The position numbers were made by a program, and so were the translations under genes. From positions 1 through 26,224 of the forward strand of contig JADKGB010000036.1 in the NCBI GenBank assembly GCA_016717225.1: DNA of 26,224 nucleotides. The letters are read 5' to 3'. Of this stretch, positions 14,627-23,182 are shown one piece after another (positions within the stretch are counted from its first letter, which is position 1; every line of letters begins with the position of its first letter). The notes beneath the pieces were generated by a model. The model was not told the origin of the DNA. It saw only the letters and a program-made list of their open reading frames with translations, and did no database searches. The stretch is from Flavobacteriales bacterium. Its GTDB lineage: Bacteria > Bacteroidota > Bacteroidia > Flavobacteriales_F > PHOS-HE28.

Positions 14627-16118
14627 AAACGTCGAACAGGAGACCATGCCCGAGCGCTTGGCTCGTTCCGCCTACCGTGCAATGCCCTGGCTCTTGGGTT
14701 TCGCCATGGCAGCCGCTGTCTTCTCGAGGGCCTACATCATACCACGGCATGTACACAACATCGGTTTCTCCGAAATGAATGTTGTGGATGGCGTGATCCG
14801 CCTCATGGATGGATATCCGTTGTACGGCGATCCCGAGAAGCCGCCGTTCGACATTATCCAATACTCGCCGATCCATTATTACATCACGTGGGCGTGTGTC
14901 GAAATGCTGGGCTTGGAACACGATAGGCCGAACAGCATTTACATGGTGAACCGGGTCGTTTCGCTTTTGGCGAATTTGATAACGCTATTGGTCCTTTGGC
15001 GACTTGGCGCGCACTTGCGCCTCGAACTATGGCTGCGGTTGTTGCTTATGGGCTTGATGTTCACTTGGATGCACGAGCCTTTCTTCTCCCGACCGGACAG
15101 TATCTACCAATTGTGCTGCGCTGTGTTCTTCGGTGCTGCGCTACGCACGCTGGGGCAAGGGAAGTTGAGTTGGGCAGGCGCCATGCGATTGGGCGTATGG
15201 TCCGCGTTGGTGCTTTTCTGCAAACAAAGCGGCGTGGGCCCGGTCTTGGCTGTGGGTTGTGGCTTGTTGCTTACTGCTGATCGGCACACCACATTCCGAT
15301 ATGCCACAGGTGTTCTGTTGTTCAACGTTCTTTTTCTAGCGGCGCTCTGTCTGCACGACGGTTGGCACAACGTGTATTCCAATCTCGTGCTAGGCAATGT
15401 GAACGGGTTCGGCTGGCCATGGTTCGCGTTCGACCCACGAGAGCCGTATATCGGCATGGGGCTATGGATAACACCCGCAGCGCTGTTCATCGGATGGCGA
15501 TACCGAAAGCTGTTCTCAACAGAGTCTGTTTTCCTGTTGGTCGCAGCTATTGTCATGTACGCATGGGCTTTCATTACCGCCTTCAAAGTGGGTAGCAACA
15601 TGAACTATTTCATGGAGCATTGGCTCGCGTGCTCGATCATTTGTGTACTGTTCATCAGCCGATCGGCGAGCACCCATTCACTGTTCAGGGATGGTTTGGC
15701 TTTAGCGCTCTGCGCAATTGTTTTGTTGCGTGCCACCTGGTTCACCAAGGTGTTCGTGTTCTCGGGTTATCCGCCGGATCAGATCGCGAATTACAACGAC
15801 GACCTCGCTGCGATAGATGAACTGCGCGCTCACGGGCTACAAGCCACCGATGCGGTCTTTGTGGTAGGTGAGCACTCCTTCATCGACCAGGCCCTCGGTA
15901 CACGGGCTTGGATGAAGATGAAGGACATCATACGGCAGAGCCAGAGCAACCTTGTCTTGGACCACCGAATTCTTTTCGATCCAGAGCGCAATGGCCAATT
16001 GCGTTTCCTGCTCAGTGCCGACAGCACCGCATTCGTGAAGTTGGAAAAAGAAGTGTTCACCGGATTCCATCCCTCTTTCCGTGCCGGCAGGTACACAGCT
16101 TACGAGCGCGATCGCTGA
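14613..16118 (+). CDS. Multi-pass membrane protein, probable GT-C glycosyltransferase
   Basis: About ten to twelve hydrophobic helices are separated by short loops. The first periplasmic loop has NVVDGVIRLMDGYPLYGDPE, then YSPIHYYITW, the acidic loop plus GxPLYxDP...YxPL pattern common in GT-C glycosyltransferases that use polyprenyl-phosphate sugars. A soluble C-terminal domain of about 120 residues begins near GYPPDQIANYNDDLAAIDEL. The start may be ATG 14613 (501 residues, overlapping the upstream gene by 14 nt) or ATG 14646 (490 residues), which has an AGGAG at 14638 although only 3 nt away. Its place after the GtrB-like gene suggests it transfers that lipid-linked sugar to a surface glycan, as GtrC proteins do. 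Exact family is not recognised. Confidence 0.75.
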   Translation: MNIPENVEQETMPERLARSAYRAMPWLLGFAMAAAVFSRAYIIPRHVHNIGFSEMNVVDGVIRLMDGYPLYGDPEKPPFDIIQYSPIHYYITWACVEMLGLEHDRPNSIYMVNRVVSLLANLITLLVLWRLGAHLRLELWLRLLLMGLMFTWMHEPFFSRPDSIYQLCCAVFFGAALRTLGQGKLSWAGAMRLGVWSALVLFCKQSGVGPVLAVGCGLLLTADRHTTFRYATGVLLFNVLFLAALCLHDGWHNVYSNLVLGNVNGFGWPWFAFDPREPYIGMGLWITPAALFIGWRYRKLFSTESVFLLVAAIVMYAWAFITAFKVGSNMNYFMEHWLACSIICVLFISRSASTHSLFRDGLALALCAIVLLRATWFTKVFVFSGYPPDQIANYNDDLAAIDELRAHGLQATDAVFVVGEHSFIDQALGTRAWMKMKDIIRQSQSNLVLDHRILFDPERNGQLRFLLSADSTAFVKLEKEVFTGFHPSFRAGRYTAYERDR

Positions 16119-16213
16119 ACCACCAAGGCGTGCATGGTGCGGCTCGAACAAAAGCTGGATCAGGGGCAACCCTTATGTTGCGGACCGTCTGGTAGTGGAC
16201 CGGTAATTGGATC

Positions 16214-17089
16214 ATGAAAAAAACGCTCAAGCGGCTTTATCGGTCTCTTCCCTTCAAGCAGTCGGTATTCTCCGGTCTCCGGCTACTTCCACTCCCCACC
16301 AGCGTCTATCAGCATCTGCACTTCGAAGGCGTGATCCGCGTGCGTTTGGGCAAAGGGCGGTCGTTCCTCATGCGGCACCATGGCTATATGATCGAGAACG
16401 AATTGTTCTGGCGGGGCATCCAGGGTTGGGAGAAAGTCTCCTTGGAGCTCTGGACACGCTTGTGCCGAAGATCGGATACCATATTCGACGTGGGTGCGAA
16501 TACAGGAGTGTACGCTCTCCTTGCGCAGGCCTTGCGCCCAGAAGCAACCATCATCGCGGTGGAGCCGGTTGAGCGGGTCTTCCTCAAATTGGAAGAGAAC
16601 ATCGGTTTGAACGGCAAGGGGGTGATCGCCATCCGCGCGGCAGTTACCGATCAAGAAGGTGAGGTGACGTTGTACGATACGCCGGCCAGAGAACACGTTT
16701 TGTCCGTTTCGTTGAACAAGGAGTTCATGCGGAACGATCCGTTGCTCCAAGCGACCACTGTCCCAGCCCGCACCATCGCAGGCATCGCGGCGGAGCATCG
16801 CCTGGAACGCATAGACCTGATGAAGATCGACGTGGAGACACATGAGCCCGAAGTGCTCGCAGGCTTCCGGGAGATCCTCCTGCGCGACAAGCCAAGTTTG
16901 CTGATTGAGATCCTCAACGATGAAGTGGCGAAGCGCGTGGAAGAACAGATCAAGGACGTCGGCTACCTCTACTACAACATCGACGATGTGACGTGGCCAC
17001 CGCCACGTGTAGCCACCCTGACGCGGAGCGGGCACTTCAATTTCCTGCTCTGCCAGCCAGAAGTGGCCCGGTCGATCGGATTGGTTTGA
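16214..17089 (+). CDS. FkbM family methyltransferase
   Basis: A 291-residue SAM-dependent methyltransferase. Motif I is IFDVGANTGVYALLA (90-104), the acidic ribose-binding strand end is AVEPVER (115-121), and the FkbM signature KIDVETHEPEVLAGF lies at 204-218. FkbM-type enzymes O-methylate sugars or polyketides; here the genes upstream point to methylation of a surface glycan. There is no signal peptide, so it acts in the cytoplasm on a lipid-linked or nucleotide sugar. The start is ATG 16214, which opens with a run of seven A. The 95-bp spacer before it has no clear promoter, so cotranscription with the preceding glycosyltransferase genes is likely. The frame is intact. Confidence 0.93.
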   Translation: MKKTLKRLYRSLPFKQSVFSGLRLLPLPTSVYQHLHFEGVIRVRLGKGRSFLMRHHGYMIENELFWRGIQGWEKVSLELWTRLCRRSDTIFDVGANTGVYALLAQALRPEATIIAVEPVERVFLKLEENIGLNGKGVIAIRAAVTDQEGEVTLYDTPAREHVLSVSLNKEFMRNDPLLQATTVPARTIAGIAAEHRLERIDLMKIDVETHEPEVLAGFREILLRDKPSLLIEILNDEVAKRVEEQIKDVGYLYYNIDDVTWPPPRVATLTRSGHFNFLLCQPEVARSIGLV

Positions 17090-17148
17090 AGCTATAGAGG
17101 TAATGCCATTTCGAAATACGGACCCCGCCCGATCGGAAACCACCCCAA

Positions 17149-17195
17149 CCCCTCCTTGGCACAAGCGAGCCGCAGTGGCGGCATCGCAGGAGGGG
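17149..17195. terminator. Putative bidirectional terminator between fkbM and the ABC exporter
   Basis: CCCCTCCT (17149-17156) pairs with AGGAGGGG (17188-17195). An inner stem, GCCGC and GCGGC around AGTG (17169-17182), lies inside. The next bases are AAAA, then TTTT 17 nt later. The location in the 142-bp spacer between two convergent genes fits a terminator. The stem is interrupted and T-runs are short, so this is tentative. Confidence 0.4.
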
Positions 17196-17231
17196 AAAAT
17201 GCAATGGGTTGTTTTGAATGTCTAGATGGTA

Positions 17232-19052
17232 TCAGTCGAACGCCTGCATGTTCACCAGCCGGGCATAGGCTCCATTGGCAGCCATAAGCGTTGCGTGCGT
17301 CCCACGCTCCACTATGCGACCCGCCTGCAGAACACAGATCTCATCACAATGTTGGATGGTGCTCAGGCGATGGGCGATCACGAGCGATGTCCGGTCCTTC
17401 ATCAGCTTGAAGAGCGCATCCTGCACCAGGCGTTCGCTCTCGGTATCCAGTGCTGAAGTAGCCTCGTCCAGGATCAGGATCGCCGGGTTCTTCAACACAG
17501 CGCGCGCGATGGCGATCCGTTGTTTCTGTCCGCCACTGAGGCGATTGCCACCATCACCGATGTTGGTCTGGTAGCCGCTCTCGAGTTGACTGATGAACCC
17601 GTCCGCATTCGCGATCTCCGCAGCGCGCTTCACATCACTTTCACTGGTGCCCGGTTTTCCGAAGGCGATGTTGTTCGCAACAGTGTCATTGAAGAGTATG
17701 CTGTCCTGCGTAACGATCCCCATGAGCGAACGCAGGTCGTTGATCCGCAACTCGCGGATGTCCGTTCCGTCGATCACCACTGCGCCGGAAGTCACATCGA
17801 AGAACCGTGGAAGCAATCCGGCCATGGTGCTTTTGCCACCGCCGCTCGAACCCACCAATGCAACGCTCTTGCCTTTGCCGATGGTGAGGTCGATGGCATC
17901 CAACACAAGCTTATCGTCGTACCCGAACGAAACGTTCTTGAATTGCACTTCGCTCCGCATATCATCGATCGGCTTCGCGTTGGGCGCCTCTTTCACGGTG
18001 TTCTCCACAGCCAGAAGATCGAACACTCGCTTTGCGCTCGCACCTCCGCGCACAATGCCGCTCCATCCTTGGGAGAAGCCTTTGATGGGCGTAAGCAACT
18101 GAGCGAAGATCGCGATGTACGCGATGAACGTTGTGCCCGCCAATTCGGGGGCTGTGCCCAACGCAAGCGACCCGCCGACGTAGGCCATTACGGCCATCAC
18201 GGCCGCACCCATGGTCTCGCTCAGTGGCGAAGCGATATCCTGCCGGCGCAAGAGTGAAATGCTCGCGCGGGTGAGCAGTTCGTTCTCACGTTCGAATCGG
18301 CGGCGCATATCATTCTCGCCGTTGAACGCTTTCACTACACGGATACCACCAAGCGTTTCCTCCACACGCGCCAGCAGGTCGGCGCTCTTCTCCTGCACAC
18401 GCGTGCCCCGTTTGCGCAAGCTCTTGCTCACGCGTGCGATGATGAGCCCGCTGATCGGCAAAAGCACAAGCGAGATCAACGTGAGTTTGGCGCTCATCGC
18501 GACCATCGCACCAATGAAGAGCATGACGGAAATGGGCTCGCGGAACACCATTTCGATACTGTACATCACGCTGTATTCCAACACCTGCATATCGTTGGTG
18601 ATCACACTGAGCAGATCGCCTTTACGCTCGCCGCTGTGGTAGCGCAGCGGCAGCTCCAACATCTTGTCGTAGATGCGGCCGCGCAGCTCGTGGATGATGC
18701 GATTACGGAACACACAGATGGCGTTCACCGCGAAATAGCGGAACAGGTTCTTCAGCAGGAAGAGCAACACCACGCCACTGCATATGATAGCGAGTGCCAC
18801 CAACTGCCCTTTTGTGTCGATCAAGTGGGTAAGCGCATACTTGAATGAGCCCTGGAAATAGTCTTTGCTCCAGGAGAACGCAGGCTGCTCATGCACCGCG
18901 TCCGCCTGGTTCATAAGCAATTGCAGAAAAGGGATCAGCAACAACATGCTGCACAAGTGGAACACGGTTGCCAGCAGATTGAACACACCGTTCATGATGG
19001 CATAGCGCCGGTAGGGCTTGCCGAAGCGAAGGATGCGGAAGAACTGGCGCAT
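17232..19052 (-). CDS. MsbA-like ABC exporter (fused membrane and ATPase domains)
   Basis: This 606-residue half-transporter has an N-terminal six-helix exporter domain (about 20-335) and a C-terminal ATPase. ATPase motifs are Walker A GSSGGGKST (401-409), Q-loop TQD (448-450), signature LSGGQ (505-509), Walker B LILDE (526-530), D-loop SALD (533-536) and switch His561. The coupling-helix region includes LPLRYHSGERKGDLLSVITNDM, typical of MsbA/lipid-exporter types. A homodimer likely flips a lipid or lipid-linked glycan across the inner membrane. It faces the glycan module convergently, so a role in moving that glycolipid is possible but not shown. ATG 19052; intact; a TACATTCG element lies 13 nt upstream. 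Confidence 0.94.
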   Translation of the reverse strand: MRQFFRILRFGKPYRRYAIMNGVFNLLATVFHLCSMLLLIPFLQLLMNQADAVHEQPAFSWSKDYFQGSFKYALTHLIDTKGQLVALAIICSGVVLLFLLKNLFRYFAVNAICVFRNRIIHELRGRIYDKMLELPLRYHSGERKGDLLSVITNDMQVLEYSVMYSIEMVFREPISVMLFIGAMVAMSAKLTLISLVLLPISGLIIARVSKSLRKRGTRVQEKSADLLARVEETLGGIRVVKAFNGENDMRRRFERENELLTRASISLLRRQDIASPLSETMGAAVMAVMAYVGGSLALGTAPELAGTTFIAYIAIFAQLLTPIKGFSQGWSGIVRGGASAKRVFDLLAVENTVKEAPNAKPIDDMRSEVQFKNVSFGYDDKLVLDAIDLTIGKGKSVALVGSSGGGKSTMAGLLPRFFDVTSGAVVIDGTDIRELRINDLRSLMGIVTQDSILFNDTVANNIAFGKPGTSESDVKRAAEIANADGFISQLESGYQTNIGDGGNRLSGGQKQRIAIARAVLKNPAILILDEATSALDTESERLVQDALFKLMKDRTSLVIAHRLSTIQHCDEICVLQAGRIVERGTHATLMAANGAYARLVNMQAFD

Positions 19053-19065
19053 GGATGAAAGTGCG

Positions 19066-19073
19066 CGAATGTA
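19066..19073 (-). promoter_or_regulatory. -7-like element for the ABC exporter gene
   Basis: TACATTCG on the minus strand, ending 13 nt before the ATG at 19052. It is the same octamer as upstream of the amidohydrolase gene (10232-10239). Confidence 0.4.
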
Positions 19074-19144
19074 CCGGTGGTTGAGGGTTGCGGGCCTTCC
19101 GGCAACAGCCGACCCTGCGGTCCGTATCAGGCCCTACAGCTCCT

Positions 19145-19156
19145 GACCTGCAGGTC
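19145..19156. repeat. 12-bp perfect palindrome in the exporter/rbfA divergent spacer
   Basis: GACCTGCAGGTC, self-complementary, lies 14 nt upstream of the TATCTTCG element of rbfA. It could be an operator half-site pair or chance; nothing else supports a role. Confidence 0.35.
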
Positions 19157-19169
19157 CTTCGGCGCCCTC

Positions 19170-19177
19170 TATCTTCG
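19170..19177 (+). promoter_or_regulatory. -7-like element for rbfA
   Basis: TATCTTCG fits TAnnTTCG and ends 9 nt before the ATG at 19187, again implying a very short leader. Confidence 0.4.
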
Positions 19178-19186
19178 CGATCTTTC

Positions 19187-19528
19187 ATGGATACCCTCAG
19201 ACAGAACAAGGTGAACAGCCTTCTCCAGAAGGAGATGGCGGAGATCATCCAGCAAGAGAGCCGGATACTGTTGCCGGGTGGACTGATCACCGTTACCGGT
19301 GTGCGCATCAGCCCGGATCTGGGCTTGGCAAAAGTCTACCTGAGCCTCTTCCCGGTAAAGGACAAAAAAGCGGCGTTGGAACACATCAAGGGCCACAGCC
19401 ACCAATTGCGAGGCAAACTGGGCCATCGCATCGGCAAACAGATGCGCGTGGTTCCGGAACTCAACTTCTACCTGGACGATTCGCTCGATAGACAGGAGGA
19501 GATCGATAAATTGTTGAAGAAGGGATGA
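19187..19528 (+). CDS. rbfA: Ribosome-binding factor A
   Basis: RbfA binds the 30S precursor and helps 16S rRNA 5'-end maturation and cold adaptation. The 113-residue protein starts MDTLRQNKVNSLLQKEMAEI and has the KH-like core ITVTGVRISPDLGLAKVYLSLF and RGKLGHRIGKQMRVVPELNF. It ends YLDDSLDRQEEIDKLLKK, the standard RbfA C-terminus. The ATG at 19187 fits the family start; an upstream in-frame extension to 19088 overlaps the promoter motif and is rejected. It is divergent from the ABC exporter and followed by a methyltransferase and an FtsX-like permease. Intact. Confidence 0.95.
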   Translation: MDTLRQNKVNSLLQKEMAEIIQQESRILLPGGLITVTGVRISPDLGLAKVYLSLFPVKDKKAALEHIKGHSHQLRGKLGHRIGKQMRVVPELNFYLDDSLDRQEEIDKLLKKG

Positions 19529-19602
19529 ACCCCCGTTCATTGATCGTCTTTCGTCATCACGCGTTCTTCAGCACTCCATATTCATCATTCCCATAACGGG
19601 GC

Positions 19603-20424
19603 ATGCAATACGATCCGGTCAAACGCCAGCTCGGCGCTGTGTTCAACAACACACCGTTCCTGCGCAAGGTTTTTTACAAACTTTTGGACCTGCTCTTGTT
19701 GCGTGCTTGGCATGTACACAAGGAATTGCGGTCATGGAAGCGGCAAGCAGGAGAAGGAGCAAGCGGCAAGTCGATCCACATCTACGACGCCGGAGCTGGC
19801 TATGGGCAGTACAGTTATTGGCTGAGCGGCTTCAACCGCGACTGGCGCATCACCGCACTGGATGTGAAGGACGAACAGGTCGCGGATTGCAACGCGTTCT
19901 TCCAGAAGATCGGCAGGCCGAACGTGAAGTTCGAAGTGGGTGATGTGACGAAGTACACCAACCCGAATGCGTTCGACCTTGTGGTGTGTGTGGACGTGAT
20001 GGAGCACATCCTGGAAGATGAGTCTGCACTGCGCTGCTACTCAACATCCTTGAAGCAAGGGGGTATGCTCATCATCAGCACGCCGAGCGATAAGGGTGGC
20101 AGTGATGTGCATGGCGAAGAAGAGGGCTCCTTCATTGAAGAACATGTGCGCGACGGCTACAACATCGAGGACCTGAAAGCGAAATGCTTGCGCAATGGGT
20201 TCAGCAAAGTGGAAGTGCGCTACAGTTATGGGTCACCAGGGAAGATCAGCTGGCGCCTGAGCATGAAATGGCCTCTGCTGATGCTGAACACGAGCAAGCT
20301 ATTCTTCATCATCCTGCCGTTCTACTACCTCCTCACCTACCCGTTCGCCTTCATCTTGAACTGGTTGGATACCAGCACCACGCACGCCACCGGTACGGGC
20401 GTTATTGCGCGGGCATGGAAGTGA
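19603..20424 (+). CDS. Class I SAM-dependent methyltransferase with a C-terminal membrane segment
   Basis: A 273-residue protein with motif I YDAGAGYGQYSYWL (61-74), acidic loop ALDVKDEQ, motif around FEVGDVTKY, and the FDLVVCVDVMEHILEDE block typical of methyltransferase-11/UbiE-like folds. After the catalytic domain it has a hydrophobic hairpin, LFFIILPFYYLLTYPFAFIL, near residues 233-252. This suggests attachment to the inner membrane and a lipid-like or membrane-linked substrate. The substrate is not predictable. It sits between rbfA and the permease gene, with 74 bp before it and 42 bp after it. ATG at 19603; intact. Confidence 0.85.
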   Translation: MQYDPVKRQLGAVFNNTPFLRKVFYKLLDLLLLRAWHVHKELRSWKRQAGEGASGKSIHIYDAGAGYGQYSYWLSGFNRDWRITALDVKDEQVADCNAFFQKIGRPNVKFEVGDVTKYTNPNAFDLVVCVDVMEHILEDESALRCYSTSLKQGGMLIISTPSDKGGSDVHGEEEGSFIEEHVRDGYNIEDLKAKCLRNGFSKVEVRYSYGSPGKISWRLSMKWPLLMLNTSKLFFIILPFYYLLTYPFAFILNWLDTSTTHATGTGVIARAWK

Positions 20425-20466
20425 CCCGATGCTCATGGGCACACGTTCGTATGAACACTTGATGCC

Positions 20467-21684
20467 ATGAACCTCCCCTTCCTCTTCGCCCGCCGCTACT
20501 TGCTGGCCAAGCGCTCCGCGAACGCGGTGAACATCATCACAGGCATCAGCATCGTTGTGGTGGCGGTGGTTACCGCAGCAATGGTAGTGGTGCTCAGCAC
20601 GTTGAACGGCATTACGGAACTGGTGGACAAGCTGTACAGTCCGTTCGATCAGGATGTGACCATCACACCAGCAGAAGGAAAAACGTTCGCACGCGACAGC
20701 CTTGATCTCGCGAAGGTTTTTGGCGTTGCCTGGAGTGCAAGCAGCAAGCTGGGCGATCGAAGAAAACGTTCTACTCCAAAGCGGCGACCAACAAGCCGTA
20801 GCGACCGTGAAGGGGGGTGGAACCGCAATACCTGGCGATGAGCGCGATGGCCGAGAACATGTACGACGGAGATCCCATCTGCACAGCGAGAACGGCCCAT
20901 TGGTGATCCTGGGCGCCGCCTCAAGGATCAGTTGCGGGTGCAACACGATGATGGGGTGCTGCGCCCGTTGCTGATCAGCGCGCCGGTACGTGGGCGAAAA
21001 ATGATGCGCGACAAGGAAAAGGCTTTTGAGCAGGAGCGTGTGGCGGTGGCAGGTGCTTTCAGCATCAATATGGAATTCGACCAGCAGTTCGCCATCGCAC
21101 CGATCGACCTCATGGATTCGCTGTTGCACTACGGTGGATCCGTGAACGCGGTGGAGATCAAAGCCACGCCGAACACGCGCTTGGAGGATCTTGCTTCCGA
21201 TGTGAGCGCGATTGCCGGATCACGGTTCAACGAAGTCACGTTATGAAAAGAACGCGTTGATGTACCGTACCAACGCCACCGAGAAGTGGTTCACGTTCGC
21301 GGTGCTCGCCTTCATCGAACTCATCGGTGCCTTCCAACATCATCGCCTCGCTTACGTTGATGATGATCGAGAAGCAACGCGACATGCGCACCATGACCGG
21401 CATGGGTGCCACGTACACGTTCGTGCGGCGTGTATTCTTCGCCGAAGGCATGCCCGATCGTGGCGGTAGGAACCTTCGCGGCTTGGTCCTCGGCTTTGCT
21501 GGTATGCGGCCTTCAGGAATGGACCGGCCTCGTGGGGTTGGAAAACTCCGTGGTGAGAGCCATCCGATCAAAGTGTTGAGCAGCGATATCGCGATGATCT
21601 TCTGCGCGGGCGATCGCCATTGGCGTGCTGGCCACTTGGACATCACTGCGCGGATTGGGGCAGCGGTATCTGATGGGACGCTGA
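20467..21684 (+). pseudogene. FtsX/LolE-like ABC transporter permease, frameshifted
   Basis: The first open part reads MNLPFLFARRYLLAKRSANAVNIITGISI followed by a long hydrophobic helix and STLNGITELVDKLYSPFD, the LolC/LolE-MacB N-terminal pattern. Later fragments in other frames are GVQAASWAIEENVLLQSGDQ, RPLLISAPVRG, VAVAGAFSINMEFDQQF, YRTNATEKWFTFAVLAFIELIGAF, IIASLTLMMIEKQRDMRTMTGMGA, FVRRVFFAEGM and RQRYLMGR-stop at 21682-21684. Together these recover a full permease of about 405 residues with four helices around a periplasmic domain. The role would be lipoprotein release or another mechanotransmission export. At least six frameshifts occur; the first is near 20715. An ORF after rbfA with this function is common in Bacteroidota. 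Confidence 0.82.
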
Positions 21685-21910
21685 ACACGCAGATGCGGCA
21701 GATGGCTCGGATCAGAAACCATCCTCACTGATCCGTGCGACCAGCGTTCCTTTTCCTCTCTAAGAGCCTGTTTGGGATCTTGACGCCTCGGGCCATTTTT
21801 CGATCGGGCACAGCCGGAAAATCATCGCGTGCGGTGCCTACGAGATTGTTTTCAGGCAAAGCATGGGCGGAAAGGACCGAGGGACGAGTTTGAAGAGATC
21901 CAAACGAGCT

Positions 21911-22587
21911 CTAAGCCGCCAGCGCAAAAACCGTCCTTACCTCTTCGACGCAGTTCGACAAGATCCATGCATCGCGCTCGGTCACCAGCTTCATGCGGTG
22001 CTCCTTGAAGTTGGGAAGGCCCCGAAGGTAGTTGATAGTGATGGCGCATTTCCACCAACTGCGCGCGAGTACGGCCATGGATGCTCAACGCCTGGATCCC
22101 CACATCCTGTAGGCGCTCCGCCACCTCCATGATATTCTTCGTCTGGTCGCTCCAGCCCAAACGCGTTTTCACGGTCACCGGCAGCTTAACGGCCTTCACC
22201 ACTTTGTCCGTGAGACGCACCATTTTGTCAATGTCCTGGAAGCAAGGCAGGCACCGCCGCCCTTTGCTCACCACTTGAACGACGGGACATCCGTAATTGA
22301 TGTCTATCAGTTCCGGCCCGGCACCCTCCGCGATACGCGCTGCTTCTTCCATGGCGTCTTCGCTACCCCCGAAGAGCTGGATACCAACAGGTCGTTCGTA
22401 GGGAAAGATGTCCAACTTCTTCATCCCCTTCGCCGCCTTGCGGATCAGGCCTTCACTGCTGATGAACTCGGTGTACATCGATCGGCCCTATGCTTTTGCA
22501 CAGCGCCCGAACGGCGGATCGCTCACATCCTCCATGGGAGCAAGGAGCAATGGGAATTCCGGAAGTTCGATGGGCCTTGCGGGGCAT
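21911..22587 (-). pseudogene. dusB: tRNA-dihydrouridine synthase DusB-like, frameshifted and internally deleted
   Basis: DusB reduces uridine to dihydrouridine in the tRNA D-loop using FMN. Recognised parts are RPIELPEFPLLLAPMEDVSDPPF, VMYTEFISSEGLIRKAAKGM, GIQLFGGSEDAMEEAARI, LIDINYGCPV, VTVKTRLGWS and ALSIHGRTRAQL. Directly after RTRAQL near 22055 the sequence jumps to VEMRHHY, then LPNFKEHRMKLVTERDAW, and ends FALAA-stop at 21911. About 90 residues that normally follow RTRAQL (the GNGD and DGIMIGRA flavin-binding strands) are absent. NYGCPV retains the active-site Cys. Frameshifts also occur near 22560, 22490 and 22260. The start is probably ATG near 22587. It follows the bacilliredoxin gene on the same strand. 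Confidence 0.85.
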
Positions 22588-22656
22588 GGTGTGGCGGGAA
22601 ATCGAAAAAGTACGAAACCCCGCTTGAGGCGCTTCGTTGAAAATAGGAAGGAGCCA

Positions 22657-23064
22657 TCAGCAGAATCCTCGCAGGCCATGGTGAGGTGTTCCGCGATCAT
22701 TTGTGCGGTGCGGCCCTCAATGGTGACGCTTGATGCAGCGAATCGAGCTTGCCATCCTTGAACTGCGCACGTTGTCAGCATGCTGGGCGGTAGCAGGAAA
22801 TGCTGGCGAGCCGGCATAACCTGCATCCGTATCCACACCGGCGAAAACGGTGGAAAGTCTGCGGGTCGCTTCGCACCGTCAACGACACCACACCAGGCGC
22901 ATGGCACCCGCAGCGCAACCGCAAACGCTGTTCACCACAACAAGCGACAGTGCCCGTGGCAGTAGCGATGCTGACCGGTCCACTTTGGTCCGGGTCTTGA
23001 GTTCTTCAAGCCGACATCGGTAAGATCGGCTTTCATCGGGGCAATCCAATTCGGCTGGGTACAT
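22657..23064 (-). pseudogene. BrxA/BrxB-type bacilliredoxin (YphP family), frameshifted
   Basis: The reading begins MYPAEL, then, with one added base, MKADLTDVGFEELKTRTKVD. It continues LVVVNSVCGCAAGAMR, which contains the Cys-Gly-Cys active site of this family (the first Cys is preceded by NSV). Later frames give LLPPS, then IEGRTAQMIAEHLTMACED and a stop at 22657. The restored length is about 136 residues, normal for YphP-like bacilliredoxins, which remove bacillithiol from cytoplasmic proteins or act as a disulfide isomerase. Four or so frameshifts break it here. The start is ATG 23064. It lies upstream of dusB on the same strand. Whether this organism makes bacillithiol cannot be seen in the window. 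Confidence 0.83.
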
Positions 23065-23182
23065 GGGGATATGTGTTACAAGGCGTGTTGACGCGTTACG
23101 TGTTCCGTTACATCAACGGGTGTTGGATGTGGGGTCAAAGTACAGGGCCGATCAGCGTTGGCCTTCAATTCACCTTAACGCC

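Noticed and set aside
16283..17164. A 293-codon minus-strand open frame
   Set aside because: Antisense to the FkbM methyltransferase, whose motifs are unmistakable.
19531..19601. CCCCGTT and AACGGGG inverted pair between rbfA and the methyltransferase gene
   Set aside because: Only 7-bp arms 57 nt apart with no inner stem or T-run; expected by chance.
21761..21785. GAGCCTGTTTGGGATCT-like text that recalls an insertion-sequence end
   Set aside because: No partner inverted repeat, target duplication or transposase remnant is visible nearby, and the resemblance is from memory only.
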